64,000 nucleotides of DNA, from assembly GCA_945897565.1 (NCBI GenBank), contig CAMDFN010000001.1, positions 98,889-162,888 of the forward strand, read 5' to 3'. The translations under genes and the position numbers were made by a program. This DNA is from Chryseobacterium gleum (GTDB lineage Bacteria; Bacteroidota; Bacteroidia; Flavobacteriales_D; Crocinitomicaceae). The notes below the pieces were generated by a model. The model searched no databases. It saw only the letters and a program-made list of their open reading frames with translations, and had not been told where the DNA came from. Below, piece by piece: positions 14,485 through 24,805 of the stretch. Each line of letters opens with the position of its first letter. The first letter of the stretch is position 1.

Positions 14485-15936
14485 TTAAGACACCACAAAC
14501 CACTGTTTTTCTTCACAGTATAGTTCAAGTTGTGTATAGATTTGGTCGATGCGATGAGATAACTCGCCGTCGGGGCAAAAATTTAGGATATTCGTTGTCC
14601 GCTCTTGGAGTTGTCCTTTAGGTTGTAGCTTTTCTGACAGTTGCTCAATTTGCTTGAGTGCCTTGTCAAATTTCGCCTTGCGTATTTTTTCAAACTTTTC
14701 TTCGAGTACCTCTACTTGTTTTTGTATGCGCGTCAGTTCGGCCTCGATCATTCTTTTTTCTTGTGGTAATTCTTCAGCCGCAATTTTTAGAAAAGATGCC
14801 TTGTAGCCACTCCAAAATTCATTCAGCTGACCATAATTGGGTGCTTGATCTCCAACTTGGTTGAGGTACTGTTCTTTAAGGGCTGCCTTATCGGAAAGAA
14901 AATCTTGTTGTTCAAAACCAAGTTTTTGGATGATCTCCACATCTTTTTCTTGAAGTAAGATACCACCTGCACGTCTGATGGTTAAAGGAAAAGGAAGGTC
15001 AAGGCAATCAAATGCCATGGGTAGTTGTTGCCAATATGCGATTTCACTTGGCCCGCCGATGTAGGCCAGGTTGGGAAGTATCCATTCTTGATAAAGAGGG
15101 CGCAGTACGACATTCGGAGAAAGTTGGAAACTGTCTTCTTTTTTGAATTGAATTGTTCCGTTTTTTTCAATTCTTTCTCTTTTCCCGATGTCGAGTATAA
15201 AAAGATTTGATTCTTTACTCTCAATTGGTGTATTGAGTCCTTGATCTTTAAGTGCTTGGGTTTGATCAATGACGGCATTATGGATGTCGTTGGTGTACAG
15301 ATCTTTCTCCCAAATTGGCCATGCGCTTTCTTTTAATTGGGTTTTGTCGGCATCGATGATAACAAGCCCATAAACGGAGAAGAGTTCATGTATAAATTCA
15401 AAAAAGCCTAAGCCGTAGTTTGGGATCTTGAATTTTTCAATTAAACGATGAATCTCACTATTTGGTTGGTTTTGAAACTTTTCGGCAAGGGCTTGAAGCA
15501 AAGGTTGTAAATCGTTGGTGTCAAATTGACCAACCGCACCTTTTTGGCTGCTTTCCCAGGTCCATTTTTGGCCGAAGAGCAAAAAACTCCTGATTTCTTC
15601 AAAGTCGTGGTCTTCGGAAGACATCCAGTAAACGGGTACGAAGTGTTCGTTCGGGAAAGTTTTGTTGAGGTCTTCACTGAGTTTGATGACGTGCAGGATC
15701 TTGTAAATGAAATACAAGGGTCCTGTCATCAAGCAAAGCTGATGCCCTGTTGTAATTGTATAGGTATTGGCTTCTTTTAAGCGGTTTAAATTGCTTTTTA
15801 GTTTTTCTGAAACCGAAAGGTCTTGGTATTTTTCATCCAGGACTTTCGTGAGGAGCTCCCGCTGTGCAGCAGTATAACTTTGCCTTTTGAGGGCAATTTG
15901 TTGTTCGAACTGAGCGGAGAGTTGTGGGTTCATCAT
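14485..15936 (-). CDS. bshC: Bacillithiol biosynthesis cysteine-adding enzyme BshC
   Basis: The 483-residue protein carries BshC family motifs: TITTGHQLCLMTGPLYFIYKI, PVYWMSSEDHDFEEI, and a C-terminal coiled coil (about 375-445). BshC joins cysteine to GlcN-malate, the last step of bacillithiol synthesis, which is common in Bacteroidota. The ATG overlaps the last base of the icmF stop (TAATG), so the two are co-transcribed. It is slightly shorter than typical members. Confidence 0.92.
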   Translation of the reverse strand: MMNPQLSAQFEQQIALKRQSYTAAQRELLTKVLDEKYQDLSVSEKLKSNLNRLKEANTYTITTGHQLCLMTGPLYFIYKILHVIKLSEDLNKTFPNEHFVPVYWMSSEDHDFEEIRSFLLFGQKWTWESSQKGAVGQFDTNDLQPLLQALAEKFQNQPNSEIHRLIEKFKIPNYGLGFFEFIHELFSVYGLVIIDADKTQLKESAWPIWEKDLYTNDIHNAVIDQTQALKDQGLNTPIESKESNLFILDIGKRERIEKNGTIQFKKEDSFQLSPNVVLRPLYQEWILPNLAYIGGPSEIAYWQQLPMAFDCLDLPFPLTIRRAGGILLQEKDVEIIQKLGFEQQDFLSDKAALKEQYLNQVGDQAPNYGQLNEFWSGYKASFLKIAAEELPQEKRMIEAELTRIQKQVEVLEEKFEKIRKAKFDKALKQIEQLSEKLQPKGQLQERTTNILNFCPDGELSHRIDQIYTQLELYCEEKQWFVVS

Positions 15937-18900
15937 TACATATTGCGTCGGTACTGGCCGCCCACCTCAAACAAGGCGTTGGTGACCTGCCCCAATGAAG
16001 TAACTTTACAAGTCTCCATGAGCTCGGCGAAGATATTGAAGTTCTGAACAGCTGCTTCTTGCACTTTGGCAATGCCGTTGCTTGCGGCTTCTTGCTGTGC
16101 GCGTTGCAGGTTGGTCAGCATGCTGATTTGGTATTCCTTTTCTTCTTCGGTTGCTCTAATGACTTCTTTGGGCAATACGGTAGGGGATCCTTTTGAGCTC
16201 AAGAAGGTGTTGACACCAATAATCGGAAATTCGCCGGTGTGTTTGAGTGTTTCGTAGTACAAAGACTCTTCTTGAATTTTGGAGCGCTGGTACATTGTTT
16301 CCATGGCGCCCAATACGCCGCCGCGTTCAGTAATGCGGTCAAATTCGGTGAGTACGGCTGCTTCTACAAGTTCGGTGAGCTCTTCAATGATAAATGCACC
16401 TTGCAACGGATTTTCGTTCTTAGCCAAGCCAAGCTCACGGTTGATGATCAGCTGAATGGCCATGGCTCTGCGCACCGATTCTTCGGTTGGCGTGGTAATG
16501 GCTTCGTCGTAGGCGTTGGTGTGCAAAGAGTTGCAGTTATCGTAGATCGCGTAAAGCGCCTGCAAAGTGGTGCGGATGTCGTTGAAATCGATTTCTTGTG
16601 CGTGCAAAGAGCGCCCTGAAGTCTGAATGTGGTATTTGAGCATTTGCGCACGCGCGTTGGCGCCATACTTGCGCGCAAGGGCCTTCGCCCACACGCGGCG
16701 CGCCACGCGGCCAATGACAGCGTATTCGGGGTCAATACCATTCGAGAAAAAGAACGATAAGTTGGGCCCGAATTCATTGATGTCCATGCCGCGGCTTAAG
16801 TAGTATTCTACGTAAGTGAAGCCGTTGGCAAGCGTAAAGGCCAATTGGGTAATGGGGTTGGCGCCGGCTTCGGCAATATGGTAACCCGAAATAGAAACTG
16901 AATAGAAATTGCGAACGCCATTGGTAATGAAGTATTCTTGGACGTCGCCCATGAGGCGCAAGGCAAATTCAGTCGAGAAAATACAAGTGTTTTGGGCTTG
17001 GTCTTCTTTGAGGATGTCTGCTTGTACCGTACCGCGCACTTGCTTGAGCGTATCGGCTTTAATTTGATCGTAAATATCAGCTGGCAGCACTTGGTCGCCG
17101 GTGACGCCCAAAAGCATGAGACCCAAACCGTCGTTGCCTTCTGGCAGTTCGCCTTGATACGCTGGGCGAGCAGTTCCTTTGGCTTTGTAGATAGCGGCAA
17201 TTTTGGCTTCAGTTTCAGCTTCTAAGCCGTTGGCCTTGATGTATTTTTCACAGTTTTGGTCAATGGCGGCATTCATGAAATAAGCCAAAAGCATAGGGGC
17301 CGGCCCGTTGATGGTCATCGATACGGAGGTTGCCGGGTGGCTGAGGTCAAAACCAGAATAGAGTTTTTTAGCGTCGTCTAGACAGCAAATAGAAACGCCG
17401 GAGTTTCCGATTTTGCCGTAGATGTCTGGGCGTAAGTCGGGGTCGTTGCCGTAGAGGGTAACGGAGTCAAAAGCCGTAGACAAACGTTTGGCGGGCATCC
17501 CTAATGAAACATAATGGAAGCGCTTGTTGGTGCGCTCCGGGCCACCTTCGCCGGCAAACATGCGGGTTGGGTCTTCGCCTTCGCGTTTGAAAGGAAAGAG
17601 GCCTGCGGTGTACGGGAATTCACCAGGTACGTTTTCTTGCAAGACCCAACGCAAGATGTCTCCCCAGCTTTGGTAGTTAGGGGTGGCCACTTTAGGGATT
17701 TGCAAATGCGATAAAGACTCAGAGTGGGTCTGGATGCTCAGTACTTTGTCTCGAACCTTGAATTCGTAAGTTGGGTTTTTGTAGGCTTGTTTTTTAGCGG
17801 CCCAATTTTGTAGGATTTCCCAGTTTTTGGGGTCAAAGTTGAGTTTTTCTTGTTCAAAAGCTTCTTGTAAACCTTTTATCAAGCGGTCTTTGTCTTCTAA
17901 ATTGGAAGTTTTTAACGTATCTATAGAAACCTGAAAGCCGTGCAGTTTGGTAGCTACCGTTACTTGTGTATTGACCCAATTGTCATAAGCGCGGTTGCTT
18001 TCAGAAATTTCAGAAAGGTAGCGCGTGCGCTCTGGCGGAATCACGTAGATTTTTTGCGACATCTCGCGGGTAATGGCAAAGGTAGACTGGAGGTGGCTGT
18101 GGGTTTTTTTCACGATGTGGTCCATGATCACTTTATAGAGCGTGTTCATGCCTGGGTCGTTGAATTGCGAGGCAATGGTGCCGTACACAGGCATGTCGTC
18201 TACTTGGCTGTCCCACAAGTTGTGGTTGCGTTGGTATTGCTTTCTGACATCGCGCAGGGCGTCTAGCGCGCCGCGTTTGTCGAATTTATTGAGCGCAATG
18301 ACGTCTGCGAAGTCGAGCATGTCGATTTTCTCGAGTTGCGTTGCGGCGCCGTATTCGGGCGTCATGACGTACAAAGAAACATCGGAGTGGTCGAGGATTT
18401 CGGTGTCCGATTGGCCTATACCTGAGGTTTCTAAGATGATGAGGTCGTATTTAGCAGCTTTTAAGATCGAAATGGCTTCTGCCACGTGCTTGGAGAGCGC
18501 AAGGTTGGACTGGCGCGTGGCCAAAGAGCGCATGTAAACGCGCGAACTTTTAATGGCATTCATACGGATGCGGTCGCCGAGCAGGGCGCCGCCTGTTTTT
18601 CTTTTTGAGGGGTCTACTGAAACTACCGCGAGTTGTTTGTCTGGGAAGTCGAGTAAAAAACGACGCACGAGTTCATCTACCAAAGAAGATTTTCCGGAGC
18701 CACCTGTGCCGGTAATACCGAGTACAGGAATCGCATTTTTGGTTCCTGCATCGCGCAGTGCATTGATGAGCGCAGCGTTTTCTTCGGGGAAGTTCTCGGC
18801 TGCACTGATGCAATGGGCAATGGCAGGTACATTTTTGTTTTCTATTTGCGCTAGGGTTTCAAGCGTACTTTCTGCTTTTGCTTTTCCGACCGCGAAATCA

Positions 18901-19328
18901 CATTTTTCAATGAGGTCGTTGATCATGCCTTGAAGGCCCATGGAGCGGCCATCGTCGGGGTGGTAAATGCGCGTAATGCCGTAGCCTTGAAGTTCGGCAA
19001 TTTCTGAAGGCAAAATAGTGCCACCGCCGCCGCCGAAAATTTTGATGTGTGGCGCGCCTTTTTCTTGCAAGAGGTCGTGCATGTATTTGAAGTATTCCAT
19101 GTGGCCGCCTTGGTAGGAGGTCATGGCAATGGCTTGGGCATCTTCTTGAATGGCGCAGTTGACTACTTCTTCCACAGAGCGGTCATGACCTAAGTGAATG
19201 ACTTCACAGCCGGTAGCCTGAATGATGCGGCGCATGATGTTAATTGCGGCGTCGTGGCCATCGAAGAGCGCCGCTGCGGTAACGATGCGGATTTTATGTT
19301 GTGGGAGGTATGCTTGAACGGGTTCCAT
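15936..19328 (-). CDS. icmF: Fused isobutyryl-CoA mutase IcmF (B12 domain, G-protein, mutase)
   Basis: The 1130-residue protein combines an N-terminal B12-binding domain (residues 10-145; LFDGHDAA with base-off ligand His25), a MeaB-like GTPase (P-loop GTGGSGKSS at about 207-215, [21 protein letters not shown]) and a C-terminal large mutase domain (from about 560; [28 protein letters not shown]). This is the order of IcmF, which interconverts isobutyryl- and n-butyryl-CoA with its own GTPase chaperone. The FPFKR context favours IcmF rather than methylmalonyl-CoA mutase. It is followed by bshC in the same transcript. Confidence 0.93.
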   Translation of the reverse strand: MEPVQAYLPQHKIRIVTAAALFDGHDAAINIMRRIIQATGCEVIHLGHDRSVEEVVNCAIQEDAQAIAMTSYQGGHMEYFKYMHDLLQEKGAPHIKIFGGGGGTILPSEIAELQGYGITRIYHPDDGRSMGLQGMINDLIEKCDFAVGKAKAESTLETLAQIENKNVPAIAHCISAAENFPEENAALINALRDAGTKNAIPVLGITGTGGSGKSSLVDELVRRFLLDFPDKQLAVVSVDPSKRKTGGALLGDRIRMNAIKSSRVYMRSLATRQSNLALSKHVAEAISILKAAKYDLIILETSGIGQSDTEILDHSDVSLYVMTPEYGAATQLEKIDMLDFADVIALNKFDKRGALDALRDVRKQYQRNHNLWDSQVDDMPVYGTIASQFNDPGMNTLYKVIMDHIVKKTHSHLQSTFAITREMSQKIYVIPPERTRYLSEISESNRAYDNWVNTQVTVATKLHGFQVSIDTLKTSNLEDKDRLIKGLQEAFEQEKLNFDPKNWEILQNWAAKKQAYKNPTYEFKVRDKVLSIQTHSESLSHLQIPKVATPNYQSWGDILRWVLQENVPGEFPYTAGLFPFKREGEDPTRMFAGEGGPERTNKRFHYVSLGMPAKRLSTAFDSVTLYGNDPDLRPDIYGKIGNSGVSICCLDDAKKLYSGFDLSHPATSVSMTINGPAPMLLAYFMNAAIDQNCEKYIKANGLEAETEAKIAAIYKAKGTARPAYQGELPEGNDGLGLMLLGVTGDQVLPADIYDQIKADTLKQVRGTVQADILKEDQAQNTCIFSTEFALRLMGDVQEYFITNGVRNFYSVSISGYHIAEAGANPITQLAFTLANGFTYVEYYLSRGMDINEFGPNLSFFFSNGIDPEYAVIGRVARRVWAKALARKYGANARAQMLKYHIQTSGRSLHAQEIDFNDIRTTLQALYAIYDNCNSLHTNAYDEAITTPTEESVRRAMAIQLIINRELGLAKNENPLQGAFIIEELTELVEAAVLTEFDRITERGGVLGAMETMYQRSKIQEESLYYETLKHTGEFPIIGVNTFLSSKGSPTVLPKEVIRATEEEKEYQISMLTNLQRAQQEAASNGIAKVQEAAVQNFNIFAELMETCKVTSLGQVTNALFEVGGQYRRNM

Positions 19329-19373
19329 AAGGGATATTGATTGATGCGCAAATTTAGTTTTTTTTCAGCAATT

Positions 19374-19868
19374 TTAGCCATTGACGATTTTCTCCACAAT
19401 GCTTGCCACCGCCGGGCAAATGAGCGTGTTTTGAGCCGTTAAATCCATGATTTGATACATGTTTTTGCGATCCGTGTGTGGGTATTCGCGGCAAGCCAAA
19501 GGGCGGTCGTCGTAAACAGCACAGGTATTGTCTGGGAGCAAATTGAAGCAAGGCGAGGTTTTAAGGACGTAATCGTCGTCTTCATCGCATTTCAGATACT
19601 GCGCTACCAATTGGCTTTCTTTCAAGCGCAAGGCTTTGGCCATTCTGCGGATGTCGGGTTGCCGAAAGATAGGGCTGGTTGTTTTGCAACAATTGGCACA
19701 GTTTAGGCAGTCGCGCTTGGCAAAGTCTTTTTCGTGGGCGTTGTTGAAGCGCTGGTCCAAATCTTTGGGTTTGGTTTTATTCCATTTCCGAAGGACTACC
19801 TGATTGGCCTTGAAGTTGGTTTTGGCCAAGGCCAATATTTCTTTGTCTTTGTCAGAGAGCTCTTGCAT
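19374..19868 (-). CDS. YkgJ-type cysteine cluster protein
   Basis: From the ATG at 19868 (MQELSDKDKEI) the protein has 164 residues; the frame is open back to 19901. It has DCLNCANCCKTTSPIF and later Cys residues (SPCFNLLPDNTCAVYDDRPLACREYP), the CxxCxxCC pattern of YkgJ proteins, which probably coordinate zinc or an iron-sulfur cluster. Function in the family is unsettled. It lies 45 bp upstream of icmF in the same direction. Confidence 0.85.
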   Translation of the reverse strand: MQELSDKDKEILALAKTNFKANQVVLRKWNKTKPKDLDQRFNNAHEKDFAKRDCLNCANCCKTTSPIFRQPDIRRMAKALRLKESQLVAQYLKCDEDDDYVLKTSPCFNLLPDNTCAVYDDRPLACREYPHTDRKNMYQIMDLTAQNTLICPAVASIVEKIVNG

Positions 19869-19876
19869 GTTTGTTT

Positions 19877-19884
19877 TAACTTTG
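19877..19884 (+). promoter_or_regulatory. TAnnTTTG element before the 75-residue protein
   Basis: TAACTTTG lies 18 bp upstream of the ATG at 19903 and matches the Bacteroidota -7 consensus. The matching -33 element is unclear. Confidence 0.4.
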
Positions 19885-19902
19885 TACGAAGATACAATCA
19901 AA

Positions 19903-20130
19903 ATGGTCTTTCCTCAATTTAGAAAACTCGAGAATGGCAGGTCGCTCTACAAAATCACCTCGCCCAATCATTTTACAGAACTACAACAAATCGGCTCCAA
20001 ATGGTTTTGCTACACATTTGAAGTGCAGCAATTCCCTGATTTACTGCGCATTCAAGACATGCTCCAAGGAAATGCATCCTTCTCAGTAATTAATGAACCG
20101 GAATATCAAGCCATTTTCACTCAACTTTAA
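19903..20130 (+). CDS. Small hypothetical protein, 75 residues
   Basis: The frame is open from 19804, but that stretch is antisense to the cysteine-cluster gene. The ATG at 19903 (MVFPQFRKLENGRSLYKIT) is preferred and has a TAnnTTTG element upstream. The protein is soluble, with no recognised domain and no signal peptide. It is followed by the SDR gene 31 bp downstream. Confidence 0.6.
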   Translation: MVFPQFRKLENGRSLYKITSPNHFTELQQIGSKWFCYTFEVQQFPDLLRIQDMLQGNASFSVINEPEYQAIFTQL

Positions 20131-20161
20131 ACAATCGCACCTTTCAAATCGTTAATTGTCC

Positions 20162-20935
20162 ATGAAAAACACAGCACTCATCACCGGCGCATCGTCCGGC
20201 ATCGGTAAAGAATTTGCCCTCATTCACGCTTCCAAAGGAGGGGATTTGATTTTAGTAGCGCGAAGAATAGAATTACTCAAGGTTTTAAAAGAAGAACTCG
20301 TTCAAAAATATAACGTTTCGGTGCAACTGATTCAAAAAGACCTCAGTGTGGTGGGCTCCTCTCAAGCAGTCTATGATGAGGTCAAGCAAAACGGTTGGGA
20401 AGTTGACTATTTGTTCAACAACGCAGGTTTTGGTGGCAAAGGCGCGTTTTTAGACCGCGACCTCGCGGCTGACTCAGAAATGGTGCGCCTCAACGTAATG
20501 GCCTTATTGAAACTGACGCATTTGTTTGGCAAAGAAATGAAAGCCCGTGGAAAAGGCAAGATTTTACAAACGGCAAGCACCGCAGGGTTTTTACCTGGCC
20601 CATATCAGAATACTTATTTTGCCACCAAAGCATTTGTGGTGTCGCATACGCAAGGTCTGGCCCACGAGCTCAAAGGAACAGGTGTTACGGTAACGGCGCT
20701 TTGCCCGGGTCCGGTCGAGACCGAATTTGCGCAAGTAGCGGGCTTTGGCGGTTCTCAAATGTTTGCCGGTGCCGCGAGTGCCTACAAAACTGCCCTCAAA
20801 GGATACAACGCCATGGAAAAAGGAAAGGTTATTTGCATCTCTGACTTCAAATTCACTTTTCTCATCAAAGTCATGTTGCCTTTTATGCCAGCATCCATTA
20901 CAGCCGCGATCATCGGCAAAATGCAGCAGTCTTAA
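20162..20935 (+). CDS. Short-chain dehydrogenase/reductase
   Basis: The ATG at 20162 is used (a TTG six bases upstream is in frame), giving 257 residues. It has TGASSGIG (NAD(P)-binding), NNAG, Ser-Tyr-Lys catalytic residues (TASTAGFLPGPYQNTYFATKAF) and LCPGPVETEF. The arginines after the first beta strand (VARRIELL) suggest NADP(H). A C-terminal hydrophobic stretch (FTFLIKVMLPFMPASITAAIIG) could associate with membrane, as in the DltE/KduD-like SDRs acting on lipids. The substrate cannot be told. Confidence 0.88.
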   Translation: MKNTALITGASSGIGKEFALIHASKGGDLILVARRIELLKVLKEELVQKYNVSVQLIQKDLSVVGSSQAVYDEVKQNGWEVDYLFNNAGFGGKGAFLDRDLAADSEMVRLNVMALLKLTHLFGKEMKARGKGKILQTASTAGFLPGPYQNTYFATKAFVVSHTQGLAHELKGTGVTVTALCPGPVETEFAQVAGFGGSQMFAGAASAYKTALKGYNAMEKGKVICISDFKFTFLIKVMLPFMPASITAAIIGKMQQS

Positions 20936-20947
20936 TACATTTCTTTG

Positions 20948-20955
20948 TAACTTTG
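20948..20955 (+). promoter_or_regulatory. TAnnTTTG element 4 bp before tatA, leaderless arrangement
   Basis: TAACTTTG ends 4 bp before the ATG at 20960. With transcription starting about 5-8 bp after this element the mRNA would have almost no leader. Confidence 0.5.
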
Positions 20956-20959
20956 CACC

Positions 20960-21334
20960 ATGCATAGCATTCCACTCTTTCTAAGCGATGTCGCTGGCTC
21001 TGAAGTCATCGTCATCGTATTGGTTGTGTTGTTGTTTTTTGGTTCTAAGAGTGTACCGGGCATTGCCAAAACACTCGGTCAGGCGCTGTATCAAGTGCGC
21101 AATGCCTCCAATGAGCTCCAACAAGAAATCCGCAAGTCTGGCCAAGAAATGAAAGCAGACCTTAACCTGGAAAGCATTCTCAAAGAAACCGAGCAAACGC
21201 TTGTGGCGCCCCTCGATCAAATGACCACCGACATCGACAACACCATCCATTATGGCAGCATGCCCAAACAAGTCAAACAACAAGTAACCGCCGGCAACCC
21301 CATTGAGGAAACCCAAACAAACCCAAACGCATGA
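20960..21334 (+). CDS. tatA: Twin-arginine translocase subunit TatA/B-like
   Basis: The 124-residue protein has a short N-terminal stretch, one membrane helix ([29 protein letters not shown]) with the FG hinge and amphipathic helix, and a charged C-terminal tail, the standard TatA fold. TatA forms the conducting assembly that exports folded proteins with RR signal peptides; the asparaginase at 61166 in this window has such a signal. The stop overlaps the purE start by ATGA. Confidence 0.9.
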   Translation: MHSIPLFLSDVAGSEVIVIVLVVLLFFGSKSVPGIAKTLGQALYQVRNASNELQQEIRKSGQEMKADLNLESILKETEQTLVAPLDQMTTDIDNTIHYGSMPKQVKQQVTAGNPIEETQTNPNA

Positions 21335-21804
21335 TACAAGTAGGTATTATTATGGGCAGCAAGTCTGACTGGCCAATTATGCAAGAAGCCAAAATCATTT
21401 TAGAGCAATTTGGCATTACTGCCGAAGCTGAGGTGGTTTCTGCGCACCGCACGCCAGAAAAGATGTTTGCCTACGCCAAGGCTGCAGCGGGCCGCGGCAT
21501 CAAAGTGATCATTGCAGGCGCAGGTGGAGCAGCGCACCTTCCGGGCATGACCGCCTCCATGACTTCTTTGCCTGTAATCGGTGTTCCTATTAAATCTTCT
21601 AATTCTATAGACGGCTGGGACTCCATTCTTTCGATTTTACAAATGCCCAACGGTATTCCCGTTGCTACCGTAGCACTTAACGGCGCTAAAAACGCAGGGC
21701 TTCTTGCAGCGCGCATCATCGCCGCGTTTGATCCGGCTCTTCAAGCGCAAATAGATGCTTACATGGCAGATATGGCTAAGCAGGTGCTAGACACCAAACT
21801 CTAA
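21331..21804 (+). CDS. purE: N5-carboxyaminoimidazole ribonucleotide mutase PurE
   Basis: The 157-residue protein has [23 protein letters not shown] and [12 protein letters not shown], the hallmarks of class I PurE, and ends with the helix that closes the octamer. It converts N5-CAIR to CAIR in purine synthesis. It is transcribed with tatA. purL, another pathway gene, lies at 32944. Confidence 0.95.
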   Translation: MIQVGIIMGSKSDWPIMQEAKIILEQFGITAEAEVVSAHRTPEKMFAYAKAAAGRGIKVIIAGAGGAAHLPGMTASMTSLPVIGVPIKSSNSIDGWDSILSILQMPNGIPVATVALNGAKNAGLLAARIIAAFDPALQAQIDAYMADMAKQVLDTKL

Positions 21805-21823
21805 AGTTTAATTCTTTTGTTTT

Positions 21824-21842
21824 GCGCTTCTTGAGCGCTTTT
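21824..21842. terminator. Weak hairpin between convergent purE and the muramidase gene
   Basis: GCGCT pairs with AGCGC across a TCTTG loop and is followed by TTTT on the plus strand. It sits just before the end of the convergent gene. The stem has only 5 bp, so confidence is low. Confidence 0.35.
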
Positions 21843-23166
21843 ACTCGTAGAGTAGATACTTGCTGCGCGTGCTTAAAAACGCGTCTAAACCCGGCTGCCA
21901 GGTGGCGCGAATTTCTTTGGCAGACCAACCTTTGTCTAGCTGCTCTTTTAAAGTGGCTGTTCCTGCCAAGCGGTTAAAGAATGCGGGTTGGTCAATAAAT
22001 GTGTTGGAGTCTGAGAGCAATTCCTTGGCCGTGATGAGGTAATTGAGATTGAGTTGGTAGCTTCTTTTGGTGGTGTTTTGGCTCAGTTCAATACCTTGGC
22101 AGATTTTATTGAGATGCAGCGGGTTTTTGGCGCCAATGGTGGGTATTGGCATGAACTGATAACTCTGGGCGGGGAATTGTGGGTGACCGTATATTTCAAA
22201 TGGTTTATCGGTACCGCGCCCTACACTAACGGTTGTAGCCTCAAACAAACAAAGACTTGGGTAGAGCGCAATGGCTGCGTCGGTTCGTAAATTAGGAGAA
22301 GGTGCTACCGGGAGGGAGTAAGGGAGTTTGTGTTTGTAGTTTTTACAAGGAATGACCCATAATTGGCAGCGCCTGCTGTTGTGTAGCCAGCCTTCACCGT
22401 TGATCATCATGGCGTATTCGCCGATGGTCATGCCGTAGACAATTGGTACGGGGTGCATGCCCACAAAAGACTTAAAGGCAGGTTCTAGCACCGGGCCGTC
22501 GATGTAGTGGCCGTTCGGATTGGGCCGATCTAAAACCACCATTTGTTTGTTGTTTTCAGCACAAGCCTCCATGACGTAATGCAGCGTGGAGATGTAAGTA
22601 TAGAAACGCACGCCTACGTCTTGGATATCGTAAATCACGATATCGACATCGAGCAGTTGTTGGTCGGTGGGTTTTTTATTGGAGCCGTAAAGAGACACAA
22701 GCGGGAGCCCGGTTTTGTCGTCGGTGCTGTGGCCTACGTGTTGCCCGGCGTCGAGGTCGCCTCTGAAACCATGCTCGGGAGAGAATACTTTAACCACATT
22801 GAGCTGCAGCGATAGAAGGGTATCTACCAAATGTATTCCTTTGACTACAGATGTTTGGTTTGCCACCACAGCAATGCGTTTTCCGGCGAGTGAATCGACG
22901 AAAAGATGTAGGCGGTCTATGCCGAGTTGTGGAGCCGCTAAACTCGGTTTTTTTTGCTGTGCTTGAACGGCCGGAAAACCAGCAAGTGAAATGGAATCTT
23001 CTTCGATGACGATGGTCTCGGCAAATTGAACTGGGTTGGAGCTAAATGTTTTGGGCGCAAAAAGGCTGCAAGCGGTGAGCAAAAATAGCAGCAGCGCCAA
23101 AGAAGCCAAAACCTTTGTGTATTTTTGGACTTGAAAAAAAACTAATTTGTCATTCGAGCGCTTCAT
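21841..23166 (-). CDS. namZ: DUF1343 family lipoprotein, NamZ-type exo-N-acetylmuramidase
   Basis: The frame opens at 23265, but the Met at 23166 (MKRSNDKLVFF) directly precedes a lipoprotein signal (LALLLFLLTAC), giving 441 residues. The body has DUF1343 motifs: VANQTSVVKG, VFSPEHGFRGDLDAG, SLYGSNKKPT, DIQDVGVRFYTYI, LDRPNP, SVGRGTDKPFE. NamZ enzymes of this family release terminal N-acetylmuramic acid from peptidoglycan fragments. The 5' ends of this gene and the divergent permease gene overlap by about 20 bp. Confidence 0.85.
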   Translation of the reverse strand: MKRSNDKLVFFQVQKYTKVLASLALLLFLLTACSLFAPKTFSSNPVQFAETIVIEEDSISLAGFPAVQAQQKKPSLAAPQLGIDRLHLFVDSLAGKRIAVVANQTSVVKGIHLVDTLLSLQLNVVKVFSPEHGFRGDLDAGQHVGHSTDDKTGLPLVSLYGSNKKPTDQQLLDVDIVIYDIQDVGVRFYTYISTLHYVMEACAENNKQMVVLDRPNPNGHYIDGPVLEPAFKSFVGMHPVPIVYGMTIGEYAMMINGEGWLHNSRRCQLWVIPCKNYKHKLPYSLPVAPSPNLRTDAAIALYPSLCLFEATTVSVGRGTDKPFEIYGHPQFPAQSYQFMPIPTIGAKNPLHLNKICQGIELSQNTTKRSYQLNLNYLITAKELLSDSNTFIDQPAFFNRLAGTATLKEQLDKGWSAKEIRATWQPGLDAFLSTRSKYLLYE

Positions 23167-24805
23167 ATCTTCTAGGCTGATTCGTGAAAAGCACTTTGGG
23201 CTTCGGGTTTCTAGGCCGGTGCTTCGGATTTCTGTACTGAGTATTGCGCTTGCTATTTTGGTCAATTCCTTAACACTAGCTATTGTGAGCGGGTTTCAGC
23301 AAAAAATCAAGGACAAAATTACGGGTTTTAATGCTCCGCTTTTCATTTCAAAGGCGGGTTCTGCACATATTTTTGAAGCCGAAGCCCTAGATCGCCGCAT
23401 TCCTTTCATAAATGAGCTCCAACAAATTCCAGGTATAAGTGGTATTCAGGCCGTTGCTTTCAAGCCGCTATTGTTGCAGTCTACGCGCTTCAACGACACC
23501 ATTCAAATTGCAGGTGCAAAAGATTCGCTCGTGCAGCGCCAAGACATGCTCGGCCTCATGCTCAAAGGCGTAGATCGGCATTATGACTGGGCATTTATCC
23601 GTTCACATCTTGTCCAAGGAAGGCTTCCAAAAAAGCAAAATATAAATGAAGTATTACTTTCGTTAGATATAGCTAACAAACTAAATATCAAGTTAAATAA
23701 TGATATTTCTGCATATCACATCAAGCAGCAGCCTATTCTTAAAAAGTTAAAAGTTGTAGGTATTTACAACACCGGTTTTCTCGAGTACGACCAGAAGCTT
23801 GTTTTTGGCAATTTAGCTTTGGTGCAGCAAATGAGCGACAACGGTACCAAGATCTCGCTACGCCCCGAACTCGATGGAAAAGGACAGTTTTTAATTAAAG
23901 TAGAAGTTGAAGGTGATGCATCTAATTTACTGTTTGATTGGGGTTTAGGTTCTGATATTTATACGGCACAGCGCTTTGCTTCCTTCAAAGACACTACCCT
24001 AAAAGTATATGCCTACCGCTTCAGTAATGCATCGAGCAAGGTGGAACTTATCGATAGCGCACAACTTCAAATTGACGCGCCCAAAGAACTGATTTATGCC
24101 GATTTAATACTAGAAAATGGCGCACCAGTTTGTTTGGTCGATGGTGTAGAGGAGCAGGTTTTTGCAACCCAAAAAGGGCCGCTGCGCTTTCGTTTTCAAG
24201 ATGGTAGCGGTACAGCAGCGCATTTTATTTCGGGCTTTGAGGTAGGCGTAAAGAACTTTGACGAGTTAGCCAATACTGAAAAAGCACTCAAAGACGCGGT
24301 TGAAATGCGGCCCGTGAACCAACATTTATTACAAGTCAGCAATATTCAAGATACCGAAGCTGATCTATTTGCTTGGTTACATTTTTTAGATTTCAATGTC
24401 CTTATCATTGTCTTTTTAATGTTGTTGATTGGGATCATCAATGTCGGTTCGGCAGTTCTTGTGCTCATTGTAGTGCGCACCTCTTTTGTGGGCTTACTCA
24501 AGGCGTTAGGGGCCAACAACCGCTCTATTCGCCGCATCTTTTTGTGGCAGGCGGCTTACCTACTGTTGAGAGGCTTACTCATTGGAAACGCACTTGCCTT
24601 GGCTCTATGTTGCTTACAAGACCGCTTTGCCCTTTTCAAACTCGATCCAGCGGTATATTATTTAGATGCGGTTCCAATCGATTTCAGTATTTGGAATTTC
24701 ATTTTCATCAATGCCTTAACTTTTGGCACCTGCATGCTTGCTTTACTTTTGCCAAGTAGGGTGGTTTCGCGCATTTCACCCATTAAAGCCATCAAATTTC
24801 AATGA
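23147..24805 (+). CDS. FtsX-like ABC transporter permease (LolC/E type)
   Basis: The 552-residue protein starts at TTG (SFERFISSRLI), with no ATG near; TATTTTTG lies at 23120-23127. It has an N-terminal membrane helix, a large extracytoplasmic domain (about residues 45-400) and three C-terminal helices (FNVLIIVFLMLLIGIINVGSAVLVLIVVRT and following), the four-helix MacB/LolE topology. Such permeases pull lipoproteins or other substrates from the inner membrane using an ATPase encoded elsewhere. The periplasmic domain is longer than in E. coli LolE. It overlaps the next gene by ATGA. Confidence 0.82.
   Translation: MSFERFISSRLIREKHFGLRVSRPVLRISVLSIALAILVNSLTLAIVSGFQQKIKDKITGFNAPLFISKAGSAHIFEAEALDRRIPFINELQQIPGISGIQAVAFKPLLLQSTRFNDTIQIAGAKDSLVQRQDMLGLMLKGVDRHYDWAFIRSHLVQGRLPKKQNINEVLLSLDIANKLNIKLNNDISAYHIKQQPILKKLKVVGIYNTGFLEYDQKLVFGNLALVQQMSDNGTKISLRPELDGKGQFLIKVEVEGDASNLLFDWGLGSDIYTAQRFASFKDTTLKVYAYRFSNASSKVELIDSAQLQIDAPKELIYADLILENGAPVCLVDGVEEQVFATQKGPLRFRFQDGSGTAAHFISGFEVGVKNFDELANTEKALKDAVEMRPVNQHLLQVSNIQDTEADLFAWLHFLDFNVLIIVFLMLLIGIINVGSAVLVLIVVRTSFVGLLKALGANNRSIRRIFLWQAAYLLLRGLLIGNALALALCCLQDRFALFKLDPAVYYLDAVPIDFSIWNFIFINALTFGTCMLALLLPSRVVSRISPIKAIKFQ

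Noticed and set aside
15526..18933. Long open frames opposite icmF and bshC
   Set aside because: They are antisense shadows in a higher-GC coding region, with no recognisable protein features.
15936..19328. Methylmalonyl-CoA mutase with fused MeaB
   Set aside because: The domain order with B12 domain first and the GLFPFKR active-site context match IcmF.
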